From Shumkonia mesophila (GTDB lineage: Bacteria; Pseudomonadota; Alphaproteobacteria; Rhodospirillales; Shumkoniaceae): 64,000 nt of DNA. A program made the translations under genes and the position numbers. Below are positions 1-8,525 of this stretch, one piece after another; within the stretch, counting starts at the first letter, position 1; the number at the start of each line of letters is the position of its first letter. The notes below the pieces were generated by a model that was not told where the DNA came from, did not search any database, and saw only the letters and a program-made list of their open reading frames with translations. Location: contig NZ_JAOTID010000008.1 of assembly GCF_026163695.1 (NCBI RefSeq), forward strand, positions 113,217 through 177,216. The letters are read 5' to 3'.

Positions 1-98
1 GGTTCGTCGCCTCGATGGCCCTGGCGATGGTGTTCGTCATCATGGTGCCGGGGATCGCGCTGTGGCTGCCCGAGGCGCTCGGCTACGCCACCAACTGA
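1..98 (+). CDS. TRAP transporter large permease, C-terminal end only
   Basis: The reading frame is open from the window edge to a TGA at 96-98 and gives 31 residues. They form one hydrophobic membrane helix followed by the ending IALWLPEALGYATN. TRAP large permeases (DctM/SiaM type) typically finish with a helix and a short 'I..WLP' tail of this kind. The inner-membrane solute:sodium symport role is therefore inferred from the tail alone. The gene is cut by the window edge, and its substrate and partner subunits cannot be seen. A palindromic repeat begins four bases after the stop. Confidence 0.6.
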   Translation, partial: FVASMALAMVFVIMVPGIALWLPEALGYATN

Positions 99-101
99 AA
101 C

Positions 102-196
102 CATCCTTCGACACGCCGGCTTCGCCGGCTGCTCAGAATGAGGACCGATAGAGAACCTCACCCTGAGCCGGGCCCACAGGGCCCGAGTCGAAGGGT
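102..196. repeat. Dispersed palindromic repeat, copy 1
   Basis: The outer arms CATCCTTCGAC and GTCGAAGGGT are inverted. An inner pair (CTCAGAATGAGG / CCTCACCCTGAG) and small GC hairpins (GCCGGCTTCGCCGGC; GGGCCCACAGGGCCC) lie between them. The same design recurs at 4495-4597, so this is a repetitive extragenic element. It sits between two genes that end on opposite strands, where it may act as a transcript end. Confidence 0.7.
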
Positions 197-513
197 CAGC
201 GGTGGCCGCTGATGTCGGCGTGCAACGGCTTGGTTTCCTCGAAGCGGCGCTTCTGATCGGCCGTCGCTTCCTTCTGATGCTTGGCCTGCCACTCGGCATA
301 GGGCATGCCATAGACGATCTCGCGCGCCTCGCCCTCGGTCATGGCCAGCCCCCGCTCCTCGGCCGCCGCCCGGTACCATTTGGACAGGCAATTGCGGCAG
401 AAGCCGGCCAGGTTCATCAGGTCGATATTCTGAACGTCGGTGCGCTTCCTTAAGTGCGCGACCAAGCCGCGAAAGGCGGCGGCCTCAAGCTCGGTGCGGG
501 TCTTATCGTCCAT
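196..513 (-). CDS. DUF1244 family protein
   Basis: The 105-residue protein starts at the ATG complementary to 511-513, preceded by AGGAGGAAGGCG. It contains the conserved core of the DUF1244 (SMc04008-like) family, including LAGFCRNCLSKWY at about residues 35-47 with a CxxC pair, and the ending YGMPYAEWQAKHQ. This family is small, widespread in alpha- and gammaproteobacteria, and has no proven function. It is predicted cytoplasmic, with no signal peptide or membrane segment. The stop codon touches the neighbouring palindromic repeat. The upstream neighbour purD is on the same strand, 70 bases away, so cotranscription is possible. Family assignment is strong; role is unknown. Confidence 0.85.
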   Translation of the reverse strand: MDDKTRTELEAAAFRGLVAHLRKRTDVQNIDLMNLAGFCRNCLSKWYRAAAEERGLAMTEGEAREIVYGMPYAEWQAKHQKEATADQKRRFEETKPLHADISGHR

Positions 514-583
514 CGCCTTCCTCCTCGCGGTGATGCCCCTCATATGGGGTGCGGCCACGGAACCGGAAGACGCAAGAGCGGTC

Positions 584-1855
584 TCAGCGCTTGAGCGCGC
601 GCCAGCCGATGTCGCGCCGGCAGAAGCCGTCCGGCCAGTCGATCGCATCCACCGCCTTGTAGGCCCGCTTCTGGGCCTCGGCCACCGTCTTGCCCCGCGC
701 GGTGACGTTGAGCACCCGTCCGCCGTTGGCGATGATGGTGTCGTCGGCCGCCTTGGTACCGGCGTGAAAGACGGTGACGCCCTCCACGGCATTGGCCGCC
801 GCCAGCCCCCGGATTTCCGAGCCTTTTTCATAGACCCCCGGGTATCCCTTGGCCGCCATCACCACGGTCAGGGCGGCATCGGAATGCCAGTCGAGAGTCA
901 CCTTGTCCAGGCTGCCATCCGCACAGGCCAACAGCGCCTCCAGCAGGTCCGACTTGAGGCGCAGCATCAGTGGCTGGCATTCGGGATCGCCGAAGCGGAC
1001 GTTGTATTCGAGAAGCTTGGGGACCCCCTTGTCGATCATCAGCCCGGCGAACAGCACGCCCTTGTAGGCGCACCCTTCCGCCGCCATGCCTTCGATGGTC
1101 GGCGTGATGATGGTGTTCATGACGGTTTTGGCGATGGCCGCCGTCACCACCGGGGCCGGCGAATAGGCGCCCATGCCCCCGGTGTTCGGCCCCTCGTCGC
1201 CGTCGTAGGCCGCCTTGTGGTCCTGGGCGGAGACCAACGGCACGGCGCGCACGCCATCGACCAGGGCGAAGAAGCTGGCCTCCTCGCCGGTCAGGAATTC
1301 CTCGACGATGACCTCGTCACCGGCCCCGCCGAAGGCCCGCTCGACCATGATGTGGTCGACCGCCGCATAGGCTTCCAGCTCGTTGCGGCACAGGATGACG
1401 CCCTTGCCGGCGGCCAGCCCGTCGGCCTTGACCACGATCGGCGCCCCCTTGCGGCGGATGTATTCCTTGGCCGCGGCCGGCTCGTCGAAGCGCTGGAATT
1501 CCGCCGTCGGGATGGCGTACTTCTCGCACAGGTCCTTCATGAAGCCCTTGGAGCCTTCCAACGCGGCCGCGTTGGCGCGCGGCCCGAAGGCCCTGATCCC
1601 GGCCGCTTCCAGGCGGTCGACCAGTCCGGCCACCAGGGGGCCTTCGGGTCCGACCACCACCAGGCTGATCTTGTTCTCGGCGGCGAAACGCACGATGCCG
1701 TCGATGTCCATGGCATCCAAGGGGACGCACTTGGCGATCGCCGCGATGCCCGCGTTGCCCGGCGCGCAGTAAAGCTTCCCGCAGCGTGGCGATTTGGCGA
1801 TGGCCCAGCACAAAGCATGTTCGCGGCCACCCGAGCCGACCACCAGGATTTTCAT
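584..1855 (-). CDS. purD: Phosphoribosylamine-glycine ligase (GAR synthetase)
   Basis: PurD joins glycine to 5-phosphoribosylamine using ATP, the second step of de novo purine synthesis, in the cytoplasm. The 423-residue protein has the usual family length. It starts [15 protein letters not shown], the N-terminal nucleotide-like fold signature. The ATP-grasp core follows, with [11 protein letters not shown] near residue 145, [12 protein letters not shown] near 220 and [13 protein letters not shown] near 285. The start was chosen at the ATG complementary to 1853-1855 because the family signature begins there; the frame remains open further upstream without homology. It is divergent from xseA across a 61-base gap, so the two promoters overlap. 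Confidence 0.97.
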   Translation of the reverse strand: MKILVVGSGGREHALCWAIAKSPRCGKLYCAPGNAGIAAIAKCVPLDAMDIDGIVRFAAENKISLVVVGPEGPLVAGLVDRLEAAGIRAFGPRANAAALEGSKGFMKDLCEKYAIPTAEFQRFDEPAAAKEYIRRKGAPIVVKADGLAAGKGVILCRNELEAYAAVDHIMVERAFGGAGDEVIVEEFLTGEEASFFALVDGVRAVPLVSAQDHKAAYDGDEGPNTGGMGAYSPAPVVTAAIAKTVMNTIITPTIEGMAAEGCAYKGVLFAGLMIDKGVPKLLEYNVRFGDPECQPLMLRLKSDLLEALLACADGSLDKVTLDWHSDAALTVVMAAKGYPGVYEKGSEIRGLAAANAVEGVTVFHAGTKAADDTIIANGGRVLNVTARGKTVAEAQKRAYKAVDAIDWPDGFCRRDIGWRALKR

Positions 1856-1916
1856 GGGCCGTCCCTCCGGTTTCGGTGTTATTGCCGCTTCGGCGGCGAT
1901 CATGGATACTGCCGCC

Positions 1917-3359
1917 ATGAGTGAAACCCTACCTGACGCCGGGGCCGACCACAACCTGCCGATTTTCACGGTGAGCGAGATTTCGCAGGCCCTGAAAACG
2001 GTGGTTGAGGAAACCTTCTCGTGGGTGCGCGTGAGGGGCGAAATCTCGGGCTTCAAGCGGGCCACTTCCGGGCATCTCTATCTCTGCCTCAAGGATGCCG
2101 AGGCGGTGATCGACGCGGTGTGCTGGAAGGGCACGGCGGGCCGCCTCGGCCTCAGTCCCGAGGACGGCATGGAGGTGATCGCGGTGGGCCGGCTCACCAC
2201 CTATCCCGGCCGCTCGAAGTACCAGCTCGTCATCGAGGGCCTGGAGCTGGCCGGCGAGGGCGCACTCCTGAAGCTGCTGGAGGATCGCAAGCGGCGGCTG
2301 GCCGCCGAGGGCTTGTTCGACCCGGCGCGCAAGCGGCCGCTGCCCTTCCTGCCTTCCGTGATCGGCGTCGTCACGTCGCCGACCGGCGCCGTCATCCGTG
2401 ACATTCTGCATCGCCTGGCCGACCGCTTCCCGCGCCGCGTCATCGTCTGGCCGGTGCGGGTGCAGGGCGATGGCGCGGCGGCCGAGATCGCCGCCGCCAT
2501 CGCCGGCTTCAACGCGCTGCCCGAAGGCGGCCCGGTGCCCCGTCCCGACTTGCTGATCGTGGCGCGCGGCGGCGGCAGCCTGGAGGACCTGTGGGCCTTC
2601 AACGAGGAAATCGTCGCCCGTGTCGCGGCGGAAAGCGCCATTCCGCTAATCTCGGCGGTGGGGCATGAGACCGACTTCACGCTGATCGACTTGGCCGCCG
2701 ATCTGCGCGCCCCCACTCCGACGGCGGCGGCCGAGATGGCGGTGCCCGTGCGCCTGGAGCTGATGGCCCAGGTGGGCGACGACGGCACCCGCCTGATCGG
2801 CGCCGTCGGCCGCCTGCTGGCCGATCGCCGGCAGCGCCTCGAAGGGCTGGCCCGCGGCCTTCCCAACCTGCGCCGCGTGCTGGAGAGCGCCTCGCAGCGC
2901 CTGGACGACTGGGCCGAGCGGCTGGGCAACAGCCTCAGGGCCGGCCTAGAGCGGCGGCGCACGCGCCTCGAGCACGTCGCGGCGCGCATCCCTTCCCCGC
3001 AGCGCGAGATCGCGGTGGCCGGCCAGCGGCTGACCCGCGAAGCCCAGACCCTGGCACGACTTGCCGCCACCTTCACCCGCGAGCGCCAAACCCGCCTCGC
3101 CCACGCGACCGCCCTGCTCGAAAGCTTCTCCTATGCCCGCGTGCTGGAGCGCGGCTTCGCGCTGGTCCTCACCGCCGATGGAGCCGCGGTTTCCTCGGTG
3201 ACGGCGCTCTCGGCGGGCATGGACCTGACGCTGCGCCTGCATGACGGCGCCGCCGGGGTCACCGTCAGCAAGGCGCCGGCCGGCGGCCAGGGACGGACGG
3301 CCACCAGGACCCGGCGCAGCACCGCCGCCAACGACGATCGCCAGAGAAAACTTCTATGA
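1917..3359 (+). CDS. xseA: Exodeoxyribonuclease VII large subunit
   Basis: XseA is the catalytic subunit of exonuclease VII, which degrades single-stranded DNA to oligonucleotides and acts in repair with XseB. The 480-residue protein opens with the OB-fold region ([18 protein letters not shown], then [17 protein letters not shown]). Typical core motifs follow: [35 protein letters not shown] and [17 protein letters not shown]. The C-terminal half is a long Arg-rich coiled coil. The start is placed at ATG 1917; an in-frame ATG at 1902 is an alternative. The TGA overlaps the ATG of the next gene. No xseB is present in the window. Confidence 0.96.
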   Translation: MSETLPDAGADHNLPIFTVSEISQALKTVVEETFSWVRVRGEISGFKRATSGHLYLCLKDAEAVIDAVCWKGTAGRLGLSPEDGMEVIAVGRLTTYPGRSKYQLVIEGLELAGEGALLKLLEDRKRRLAAEGLFDPARKRPLPFLPSVIGVVTSPTGAVIRDILHRLADRFPRRVIVWPVRVQGDGAAAEIAAAIAGFNALPEGGPVPRPDLLIVARGGGSLEDLWAFNEEIVARVAAESAIPLISAVGHETDFTLIDLAADLRAPTPTAAAEMAVPVRLELMAQVGDDGTRLIGAVGRLLADRRQRLEGLARGLPNLRRVLESASQRLDDWAERLGNSLRAGLERRRTRLEHVAARIPSPQREIAVAGQRLTREAQTLARLAATFTRERQTRLAHATALLESFSYARVLERGFALVLTADGAAVSSVTALSAGMDLTLRLHDGAAGVTVSKAPAGGQGRTATRTRRSTAANDDRQRKLL

Positions 3360-4183
3360 TCCGCCCCACCTTTCTTTTCGCCGCCGCCCTCCTGCTGGCC
3401 GTCCCCGGGCTTTCCGCCGCCGCCGAGGTGCGCTTCGACGGCAACCTCGCCCAGGGCGGGCTCGCCATCGGCCACGCCGATCCCGGATCGTCCGTCACCG
3501 TCAACGGGCGGGCGGTCCGCGTCTCGGCGGATGGCGAATTCCTGCTGGGGTTCGATCGCGACGCGCCGGCCAGCGTCGAGATTTCCATTATCGATGCGGC
3601 CGGCGCCCGCCAAGCCCGCACCCTTGCCGTGGCCCGCCGCGACTTCCCGGTGCAGCGCATCGACGGCCTGCCCCCCGAGCAGGTGACCCCCGATCCGAAA
3701 ACCCTCAAGCGCATCAACGAGGAGGCGGCCCTGGTCGCCGCCGCCAAGGCCCGGGATTCGGCTACTCCCTTCTTCCGCTCGGGCTTCGTCTGGCCGGTCG
3801 CCGGCCGCGTTTCCGGCGTCTACGGCAGCCAGCGTATCCTCAATGGAGAGCCGCGCGCCCCGCACGGCGGCGTCGACATCGCCGCGCCGAAGGGTGCCCC
3901 GGTGATGGCGACCGCCGACGGCACCGTGTCGCTGGTCCAAAACAACCTCTTCTTCACCGGCAAAACGGTGATGATCGACCACGGCTTCGGGCTCGCCTCG
4001 GTCTATGCCCACCTCGATACCGTTTCGGTGCACCCGGGCCAGACCGTCGCCAAGGGCGCCCCCATCGGCACGGTCGGCGCCAGCGGGCGGGCCACCGGTC
4101 CCCATCTGCACTGGGGCGTCAGCCTGTTCGAGGTGCGCCTCGACCCCGCCCTGCTGGCAACGCCCGTCCTGGCCGGGCAATGA
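3356..4183 (+). CDS. M23 family metallopeptidase, exported
   Basis: This 275-residue protein has a signal peptide ([23 protein letters not shown]). About 130 residues with a beta-rich linker follow, then a LytM/M23 domain at roughly 150-265. Zinc ligands are visible as HGGVD (HxxxD) and HLHW near the end, so the site looks intact. M23 enzymes cut peptide cross-bridges in peptidoglycan; here that would occur in the periplasm. The start codon overlaps the xseA stop (ATGA), so it is translationally coupled to xseA. An xseA-M23 pairing is common in alphaproteobacteria. The exact substrate is not known. Confidence 0.9.
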   Translation: MIRPTFLFAAALLLAVPGLSAAAEVRFDGNLAQGGLAIGHADPGSSVTVNGRAVRVSADGEFLLGFDRDAPASVEISIIDAAGARQARTLAVARRDFPVQRIDGLPPEQVTPDPKTLKRINEEAALVAAAKARDSATPFFRSGFVWPVAGRVSGVYGSQRILNGEPRAPHGGVDIAAPKGAPVMATADGTVSLVQNNLFFTGKTVMIDHGFGLASVYAHLDTVSVHPGQTVAKGAPIGTVGASGRATGPHLHWGVSLFEVRLDPALLATPVLAGQ

Positions 4184-4222
4184 GGGGGAATCCGCTTGCT
4201 TGAAATGGCCCGGCCGGGTCCC

Positions 4223-4252
4223 CATGATAATAAGATGCATTCTTATATCATG
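4223..4252. promoter_or_regulatory. 30-bp near-perfect palindrome upstream of a secreted peptide gene
   Basis: The arms begin CATGATAATAAGA and end TTCTTATATCATG around a central TGCA. Only about two base pairs are unpaired. It ends 11 bases before the ATG at 4264 and abuts the ribosome binding site (GGGAGTG). It is very AT-rich for this genome. It could be an operator for a dimeric repressor or, if transcribed, an RNA stem beside the ribosome binding site. The outer 7-mer arms are 16 bases apart, a spacing also seen in NikR operators, but the sequence does not match that consensus. Confidence 0.6.
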
Positions 4253-4263
4253 GGAGTGATGTC

Positions 4264-4422
4264 ATGCTGAGCTTTCGGAAACTGATTCTCCCATTGGCCG
4301 CCGTGGCGGCGTTCTCGCTTCCCGGCATCGCCGCCGCGGAATGTTCGTCCAGCCACGGCAAGACCGTATCGATCGAACAGCCGACCCCAACCCCTCCCGC
4401 CACCCAGAGCGGCAAGGGCTGA
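4264..4422 (+). CDS. Small secreted Cys-containing peptide, unknown function
   Basis: This 52-codon gene has a clear ribosome binding site (GGGAGTG, 5-7 bases before the ATG). It encodes a signal peptide (MLSFRKLILPLAAVAAFSLP followed by GIAAA) and a mature peptide of about 28 residues beginning AECSSSHGKTVSIEQPTPTP. The mature part has one Cys, one His and a Pro/Thr-rich tail. The gene is flanked by its own palindromic leader and a strong terminator, so it looks like a separately regulated monocistronic unit. I do not recognise a named family. Short alphaproteobacterial secreted peptides with a C-SH-TV core exist as hypotheticals (recollection only). Metal or thiol binding is possible but not shown. 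Confidence 0.75.
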   Translation: MLSFRKLILPLAAVAAFSLPGIAAAECSSSHGKTVSIEQPTPTPPATQSGKG

Positions 4423-4453
4423 GGAAAAGTTCTTCTCATTCCTTCAAGGGAAA

Positions 4454-4485
4454 ACGGCCGGAGCCCCTCCGGCCGTTTTTCTTTT
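4454..4485 (+). terminator. Rho-independent terminator after the secreted peptide gene
   Basis: A 10-bp perfect GC stem (ACGGCCGGAG / CTCCGGCCGT) with a three-base loop is followed by TTTTTCTTTT. It is the strongest intrinsic terminator in the first 20 kb. Confidence 0.92.
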
Positions 4486-4494
4486 GCGCTGACG

Positions 4495-4597
4495 CATCCT
4501 TCGACTCGCACCGCTTACGCGGCGCGGCTCAGGATGAGAAAGTTACATATTCGACCTCATCCTGAGCAGGGCCCAAAGGGCCCGTGTCGAAGGATGG
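4495..4597. repeat. Dispersed palindromic repeat, copy 2
   Basis: It has the same architecture as copy 1: outer arms CATCCTTCGAC / GTCGAAGGATG, inner arms GCTCAGGATGAG / CTCATCCTGAGC, and small hairpins GCCGCTTACGCGGC-like and GGGCCCAAAGGGCCC. The arms match the other copy closely while the loops differ. That pattern suggests selection on, or duplication of, the folded form. Confidence 0.75.
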
Positions 4598-4610
4598 CCA
4601 TTTACGCCCG

Positions 4611-5510
4611 TCAGTCCGGCCAGCGGTTGTGCAGCCACAGCCATTGTTCGGGGGTTTCCCTGACCCACGCCTCGACGATCTCATTCACCCGGGTCATGGT
4701 GGCCAGGATGTCGGCATGGCGATCGCCGGTGTCGGGCAGATCAAGTGGAGGCAGGACCTCGACCTGGAAACGTGCCCCCTTGAGCCGCCGGACACGTCCC
4801 GGCACCACCGGACAGCCGAACCTGAGGGCCAATTCGGCCAGCGCCGGGGCGGTCATGGCGGGACGCCCCATGAAGGGGACGGCAATGCCGTTGTTCATCT
4901 TCTGGTCGACCATGATGGCAAGGTGATTGCCGTCCTTCAGCGACTTCAGGAGCATCCTCACCCCCGCCATTCCTTTGGGAATCAGGGCGCCTTTCGCCGC
5001 CGAGCGGCCCTGCCGGTACAGCCATTCGACCAAGCGGTTGTTGGCCGCCCGGTAGACGCGATCGAGCGGCATGCCGCGCTGCGTGACCCCCAGCGAGATG
5101 ATTTCCCAGTTGCCGATGTGCGCCGAGAAGAAGATGCCGGGAAGCCCGTCGTCGCGCAGTTGATCGACGTGCTCGACGCCGATCACCTCGACGCGGCCGC
5201 CCTTCTCGTATAAACGGAACTCCTCCAGGTGGGGGAACTCGGCGGCAAGCCGCCCCAGGTTGTCCCACATGCCGCGCACGATGGCGCCTATCTCGGCTTG
5301 CGGCTTGTCAGGATAGACACGCGAAAGATTGCGCACCGCGCGGTCCGACAGCGACAGCCGAGGCCCCACCGTCCGACCCAGCCAGCCACCGATGGCGGAG
5401 GCCACGTCCAGCGGCAGAACGCGGAAGAATGCATAGACCAGGAAGGTGCCGAACGCCTCGATCGGATGGACGACGAAACGGCGAATGAGGGGCATCAGGG
5501 TGGGCGTCAT
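4611..5510 (-). CDS. LpxL/HtrB-type lysophospholipid acyltransferase
   Basis: This 299-residue protein adds an acyl chain to the lipid A precursor or a related lysolipid at the inner membrane. It has an N-terminal hydrophobic stretch (HPIEAFGTFLVYAFFRVLPL). The HtrB/MsbB catalytic motif is SAHIGNWEI near residue 125, followed by DQKMNNGIAVPFMGRPA near 195. The ending PEQWLWLHNRWPD is typical of the family. The start at the ATG complementary to 5508-5510 was chosen because it overlaps the lpxK TGA (ATGA); an in-frame ATG 33 bases upstream is less likely. It is the last gene of the lipid A block. Acyl specificity cannot be read from sequence. Confidence 0.9.
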   Translation of the reverse strand: MTPTLMPLIRRFVVHPIEAFGTFLVYAFFRVLPLDVASAIGGWLGRTVGPRLSLSDRAVRNLSRVYPDKPQAEIGAIVRGMWDNLGRLAAEFPHLEEFRLYEKGGRVEVIGVEHVDQLRDDGLPGIFFSAHIGNWEIISLGVTQRGMPLDRVYRAANNRLVEWLYRQGRSAAKGALIPKGMAGVRMLLKSLKDGNHLAIMVDQKMNNGIAVPFMGRPAMTAPALAELALRFGCPVVPGRVRRLKGARFQVEVLPPLDLPDTGDRHADILATMTRVNEIVEAWVRETPEQWLWLHNRWPD

Positions 5511-6502
5511 CGAGCGGAATTGGCTATCATCGGTTCGAGACATGTTTCCAGAACCGCCTCGTCCTCCCATTCGACCCCGATTGTCAAGACCCGAACGTCC
5601 GCCGCCGCCCCGGCGGGCAGGCGCGCTGCATCCTTGGCGGTGGTCACCAGCAGGCCGGCCGTCACCCGGGCGCGCTCGCGAAGAGACACGAGATCGGCCG
5701 CCGAATAGGGGTGATGGTCGGCAAAGGCAACCTCGCCCTGCATCCGGCAACCGGCGGCCCTGAGCGTGCCGAAGAACTTCCCGGGATCGCCGATGCCGGC
5801 GAAGGCGACCACCGGCTTGCCAGCCAGTTCGGCCAGTTCCGGGCCGGGCACGGCGCGGGCACGCAGGATCGGCAGCGCACGCCTGACGGCCGCGATGGCC
5901 TGGGCGGCCCCGCTCTCGTCCACCCCCATCAACACCACTGCGTCGGCGCGGGCCAGCCCGGAGGCCAGGCTTTCGCGCAGCGGCCCGGCCGGCAGGCAGC
6001 GCCCGTTGCCGAAGCCCCGCCTTCCGTCGACGACGACGAAGGAGACGTCCTTGGCTACCGACGGGTTCTGGAAGCCGTCGTCCATGACGATGGCCCCGGC
6101 CCCGGCGGCAACGGCGGCCCGCGCCCCGGCCGCGCGGTCGCACGAGACCCATGTCGGTGCCTGGCGGGCCAGCAGCAGCGGCTCGTCGCCGACCTCGGCA
6201 TAGCCGTGACGGTTGGGTTCGACCCGAACCGGGCCGGCCAGGCGGCCGCCATAGCCCCGCGACAGGAAATGCGGGGCGACACCGCGTGCCGCCAGCCGGG
6301 TCGCCACATCAATGGCCACCGGTGTCTTTCCGGCGCCGCCGACCACCAGGTTGCCGACGCACAGCACCGGCACCCCGGCCCGCCATGGCCGCACGGTGCC
6401 AGCACGGAGCGCCGCGATAGCCTGATAGGCCCGGGCCGCCGGCTCCAGCAACGCAGTCGCAATGCCGCCTTGCGGCTGCCACCAGAAATCAGGCGCGCGC
6501 AT
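5507..6502 (-). CDS. lpxK: Tetraacyldisaccharide 4'-kinase
   Basis: LpxK phosphorylates the 4' position of the lipid A disaccharide to make lipid IVA, at the inner membrane. The protein begins MRAPDFWW, typical of LpxK. It has a P-loop in VGNLVVGGAGKTPVAIDVA near residues 50-65 and the family segment ILSRGYGGRL-like (FLSRGYGGRLAGPV). DDGFQNP, containing the conserved Asp-Asp-Gly-Phe-Gln, lies near 150. The start at 6502 has AGGAAAGG at good spacing; an ATG at 6508 is the alternative. The start overlaps the end of waaA, and the stop overlaps the downstream acyltransferase, indicating translational coupling. Confidence 0.96.
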   Translation of the reverse strand: MRAPDFWWQPQGGIATALLEPAARAYQAIAALRAGTVRPWRAGVPVLCVGNLVVGGAGKTPVAIDVATRLAARGVAPHFLSRGYGGRLAGPVRVEPNRHGYAEVGDEPLLLARQAPTWVSCDRAAGARAAVAAGAGAIVMDDGFQNPSVAKDVSFVVVDGRRGFGNGRCLPAGPLRESLASGLARADAVVLMGVDESGAAQAIAAVRRALPILRARAVPGPELAELAGKPVVAFAGIGDPGKFFGTLRAAGCRMQGEVAFADHHPYSAADLVSLRERARVTAGLLVTTAKDAARLPAGAAADVRVLTIGVEWEDEAVLETCLEPMIANSAR

Positions 6503-7784
6503 GGCCATCCTTTCCTGCGGGCAGCCCCTCCAGGAAGGGCGCCAACTCACCGACGATGCGCTCCAGCACTCGGGCTTCGGCCTTGGCGAATGCCGAAGCG
6601 GCGGCCCCCTGGCCGCGCCGCGCCTCGCCGTCAGTCAAAAGCCGCCCCAGCACGGCCACCAGCGCCGCCTCGTCGGCCACCTCCTCGGCGCCGCCGCTTT
6701 CCTTCAAGCGGGCCGCGATCTCGCGGAAGTTGCCCATGTGCGGGCCGAACAGCACCGCGCAATCGAGGCACGCCGCCTCCAGCGGGTTCTGGCCGCCGAG
6801 GGGCACCAACGACTTGCCGATGAAGGCGACCCCGGCCAGCCGATAGAACAGCCCCAGTTCGCCGATGGTGTCGGCGACGTAGACGTCGGTGGCGGCGGTG
6901 ATCGCGCCGCCGGCCGAGCGCCTGGCAACGACGAGCCCCTCGGCGGCGAGCTCCTGGGCGATGCCCGGCCCACGATCGGGATGGCGCGGCACGATGAGGG
7001 TCAAAAGCCCGGGGTGGCTCAGCGCCAACTGCCGGTGCACGCGGCCACACAGCGCTTCTTCGCCGGCATGCGTGCTGGCCGCCACCCACACCGGGCGGCC
7101 GGCGACCTGGGCCTTAAGATCGGCCAGCGTCGCCGGATCGGCCGGCAGTGGCGGTGCCGCCAGCTTGAGATTGCCTGGAGCGGCCACCGCGGGGGCCCCC
7201 AGTTCGCCCAGCCGCTCGGCGTCCATCTGCGACTGGCCCAGGCACAACTTGAAGCCGCCCAGAATCTTCCCGATGGTCTTGCGATGGCGCCGCCAGCGGA
7301 CGAACGAGCGATCCGACACCCGGCCGTTGACCAGCACGATGGGAACCCCCCGCTTGGCGGTCTCGCCGATCAGGTTGGGCCAGAATTCCGATTCCGCCCA
7401 CAGGGCGAGGTCCGGCTGCCAATGGTCGAGAAAGGCGCGAACGTAGGCGACGCGATCGACGGGTACGAACTGATGCAGCGCACCTTCCGGCAGCCGCTTG
7501 GCCATCAGTCGGGCCGAGGTGACGGTACCGGTGGTCAGCAGAACTGCGCTGTCCGGGCGCATTGCCCGCACCCGCTCGATCAACGGCAGCACGGAAATCG
7601 CTTCGCCGACGCTGGCTGCGTGCATCCATACCACCGGCCCGGCAGGACGCGGCCGCCCCGCCCGGCCCAGACGCTCGCCGAAACGCTCGGGATCTTCCTT
7701 GCCCCGCGCCATGCGCCGGTCGAGATAGAAACGGATGGCCGGCCCGCCCAGCGTCGTTGCCCAACGGTAGAGCGAAAGCATCAT
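6489..7784 (-). CDS. waaA: Kdo (3-deoxy-D-manno-octulosonic acid) transferase
   Basis: WaaA (KdtA) transfers Kdo from CMP-Kdo onto lipid IVA at the inner membrane and so starts the LPS inner core. The 431-residue protein has family length. It shows an N-terminal anchor (MMLSLYRWATTLGGPAIRFY), GPVVWMHAASVGEA near 50 and LWAESEFWPNL near 125. VNGRVSDRSF lies near 145, and the GT-B C-terminal motif FIGKSLVPLGGQNPLEAA near 340. The start overlaps the upstream DUF374 gene by four bases. Whether it adds one or two Kdo units cannot be judged here. Confidence 0.97.
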   Translation of the reverse strand: MMLSLYRWATTLGGPAIRFYLDRRMARGKEDPERFGERLGRAGRPRPAGPVVWMHAASVGEAISVLPLIERVRAMRPDSAVLLTTGTVTSARLMAKRLPEGALHQFVPVDRVAYVRAFLDHWQPDLALWAESEFWPNLIGETAKRGVPIVLVNGRVSDRSFVRWRRHRKTIGKILGGFKLCLGQSQMDAERLGELGAPAVAAPGNLKLAAPPLPADPATLADLKAQVAGRPVWVAASTHAGEEALCGRVHRQLALSHPGLLTLIVPRHPDRGPGIAQELAAEGLVVARRSAGGAITAATDVYVADTIGELGLFYRLAGVAFIGKSLVPLGGQNPLEAACLDCAVLFGPHMGNFREIAARLKESGGAEEVADEAALVAVLGRLLTDGEARRGQGAAASAFAKAEARVLERIVGELAPFLEGLPAGKDGHARA

Positions 7785-8500
7785 GGCGCCGCCTCTTCGG
7801 TCCCCGTCGGCGCCGGCTCGATGGGGGAGGCGCCGACCAGGCCGTCGGCTTCCGCCGTAATGGCGTTGAGCGCCGTCTCGACGCGGGCGCGTGCCGCCTC
7901 GATTGCGGCATCGTCGGCGTCGCGTTCGACCGTGATCGGCTCGCCCCACACCAGAACGCCGCGGGCGAACGGCCAGGCGACGACAAAGCGGTCCCAGCTT
8001 CCCAGAACCTTGCGCCGGTCGACCGCGAAGGTCGCCGGAACGACGGGAACGCCGGCCAGCCTGGCCACCGAGACAATGCCGTCGCTGGCCCGCATGCGCG
8101 GGCCGCGCGGGCCGTCCGGCGTGATGCCGACGCATTCGCCCGCCTGCAAGGCCTTGAGCATGGCCCGCAGGGCCCCGGCGCCGCCCCGCTTGCTCGATCC
8201 GGCGATGGCGTGGATGCCGAAGTGGCCGACGGTGCGCGCAATGATCTGGCCGTCGCGGTGCTGGGAAATCAGCATGTGGATGGCCACCCGGCGGTTCCAG
8301 CAATAGGGCATCATCAGAAGCCGCCCATGCCAGAAGCAGAGGATGAAAGGCTCGCCCCGTTCCCATAAGGCCTGGGGGACGTCGCCCCTCACCACCGACC
8401 ACCGGCCGGTCGCGTGGACGAAACGGATGTATTGGGCGCCCAGCCAGCACAGCATCCGGCGGACGGCGTCGCTTCCGAGTATGCGCTTGTGGCCCTGCAC
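7781..8500 (-). CDS. DUF374 lysophospholipid acyltransferase family protein
   Basis: This protein of about 239 residues matches the DUF374/LPLAT-like family that commonly lies between msbA and waaA in alphaproteobacteria. Key residues are in FILCFWHGRLLMMPY near 55 (H-x4 acyltransferase-like motif), GSSKRGGAGALRAML near 100 and GITPDGPRGPRM near 128. No ATG start fits homology. The GTG complementary to 8498-8500, 25 bases after the msbA stop and preceded by GGAAAGG, is the best start. It acts probably at the inner membrane in lipid A or phospholipid acylation, which is inferred from family and position. The tail after residue 215 is poorly conserved and Pro/Glu-rich. Confidence 0.85.
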   Translation of the reverse strand: MQGHKRILGSDAVRRMLCWLGAQYIRFVHATGRWSVVRGDVPQALWERGEPFILCFWHGRLLMMPYCWNRRVAIHMLISQHRDGQIIARTVGHFGIHAIAGSSKRGGAGALRAMLKALQAGECVGITPDGPRGPRMRASDGIVSVARLAGVPVVPATFAVDRRKVLGSWDRFVVAWPFARGVLVWGEPITVERDADDAAIEAARARVETALNAITAEADGLVGASPIEPAPTGTEEAAP

Positions 8501-8525
8501 CCCGCCCGCCTTTCCGCGCCGGCCG

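Noticed and set aside
440-1924. Long open frame antisense to purD
   Set aside because: It has no recognisable domain and mirrors the strong codon bias of purD; long antisense frames are expected at this GC content.
4223-4252. NikR or Fur operator call for the 30-bp palindrome
   Set aside because: The spacing recalls NikR and the GATAAT units recall Fur, but neither consensus is matched well enough to name a regulator.
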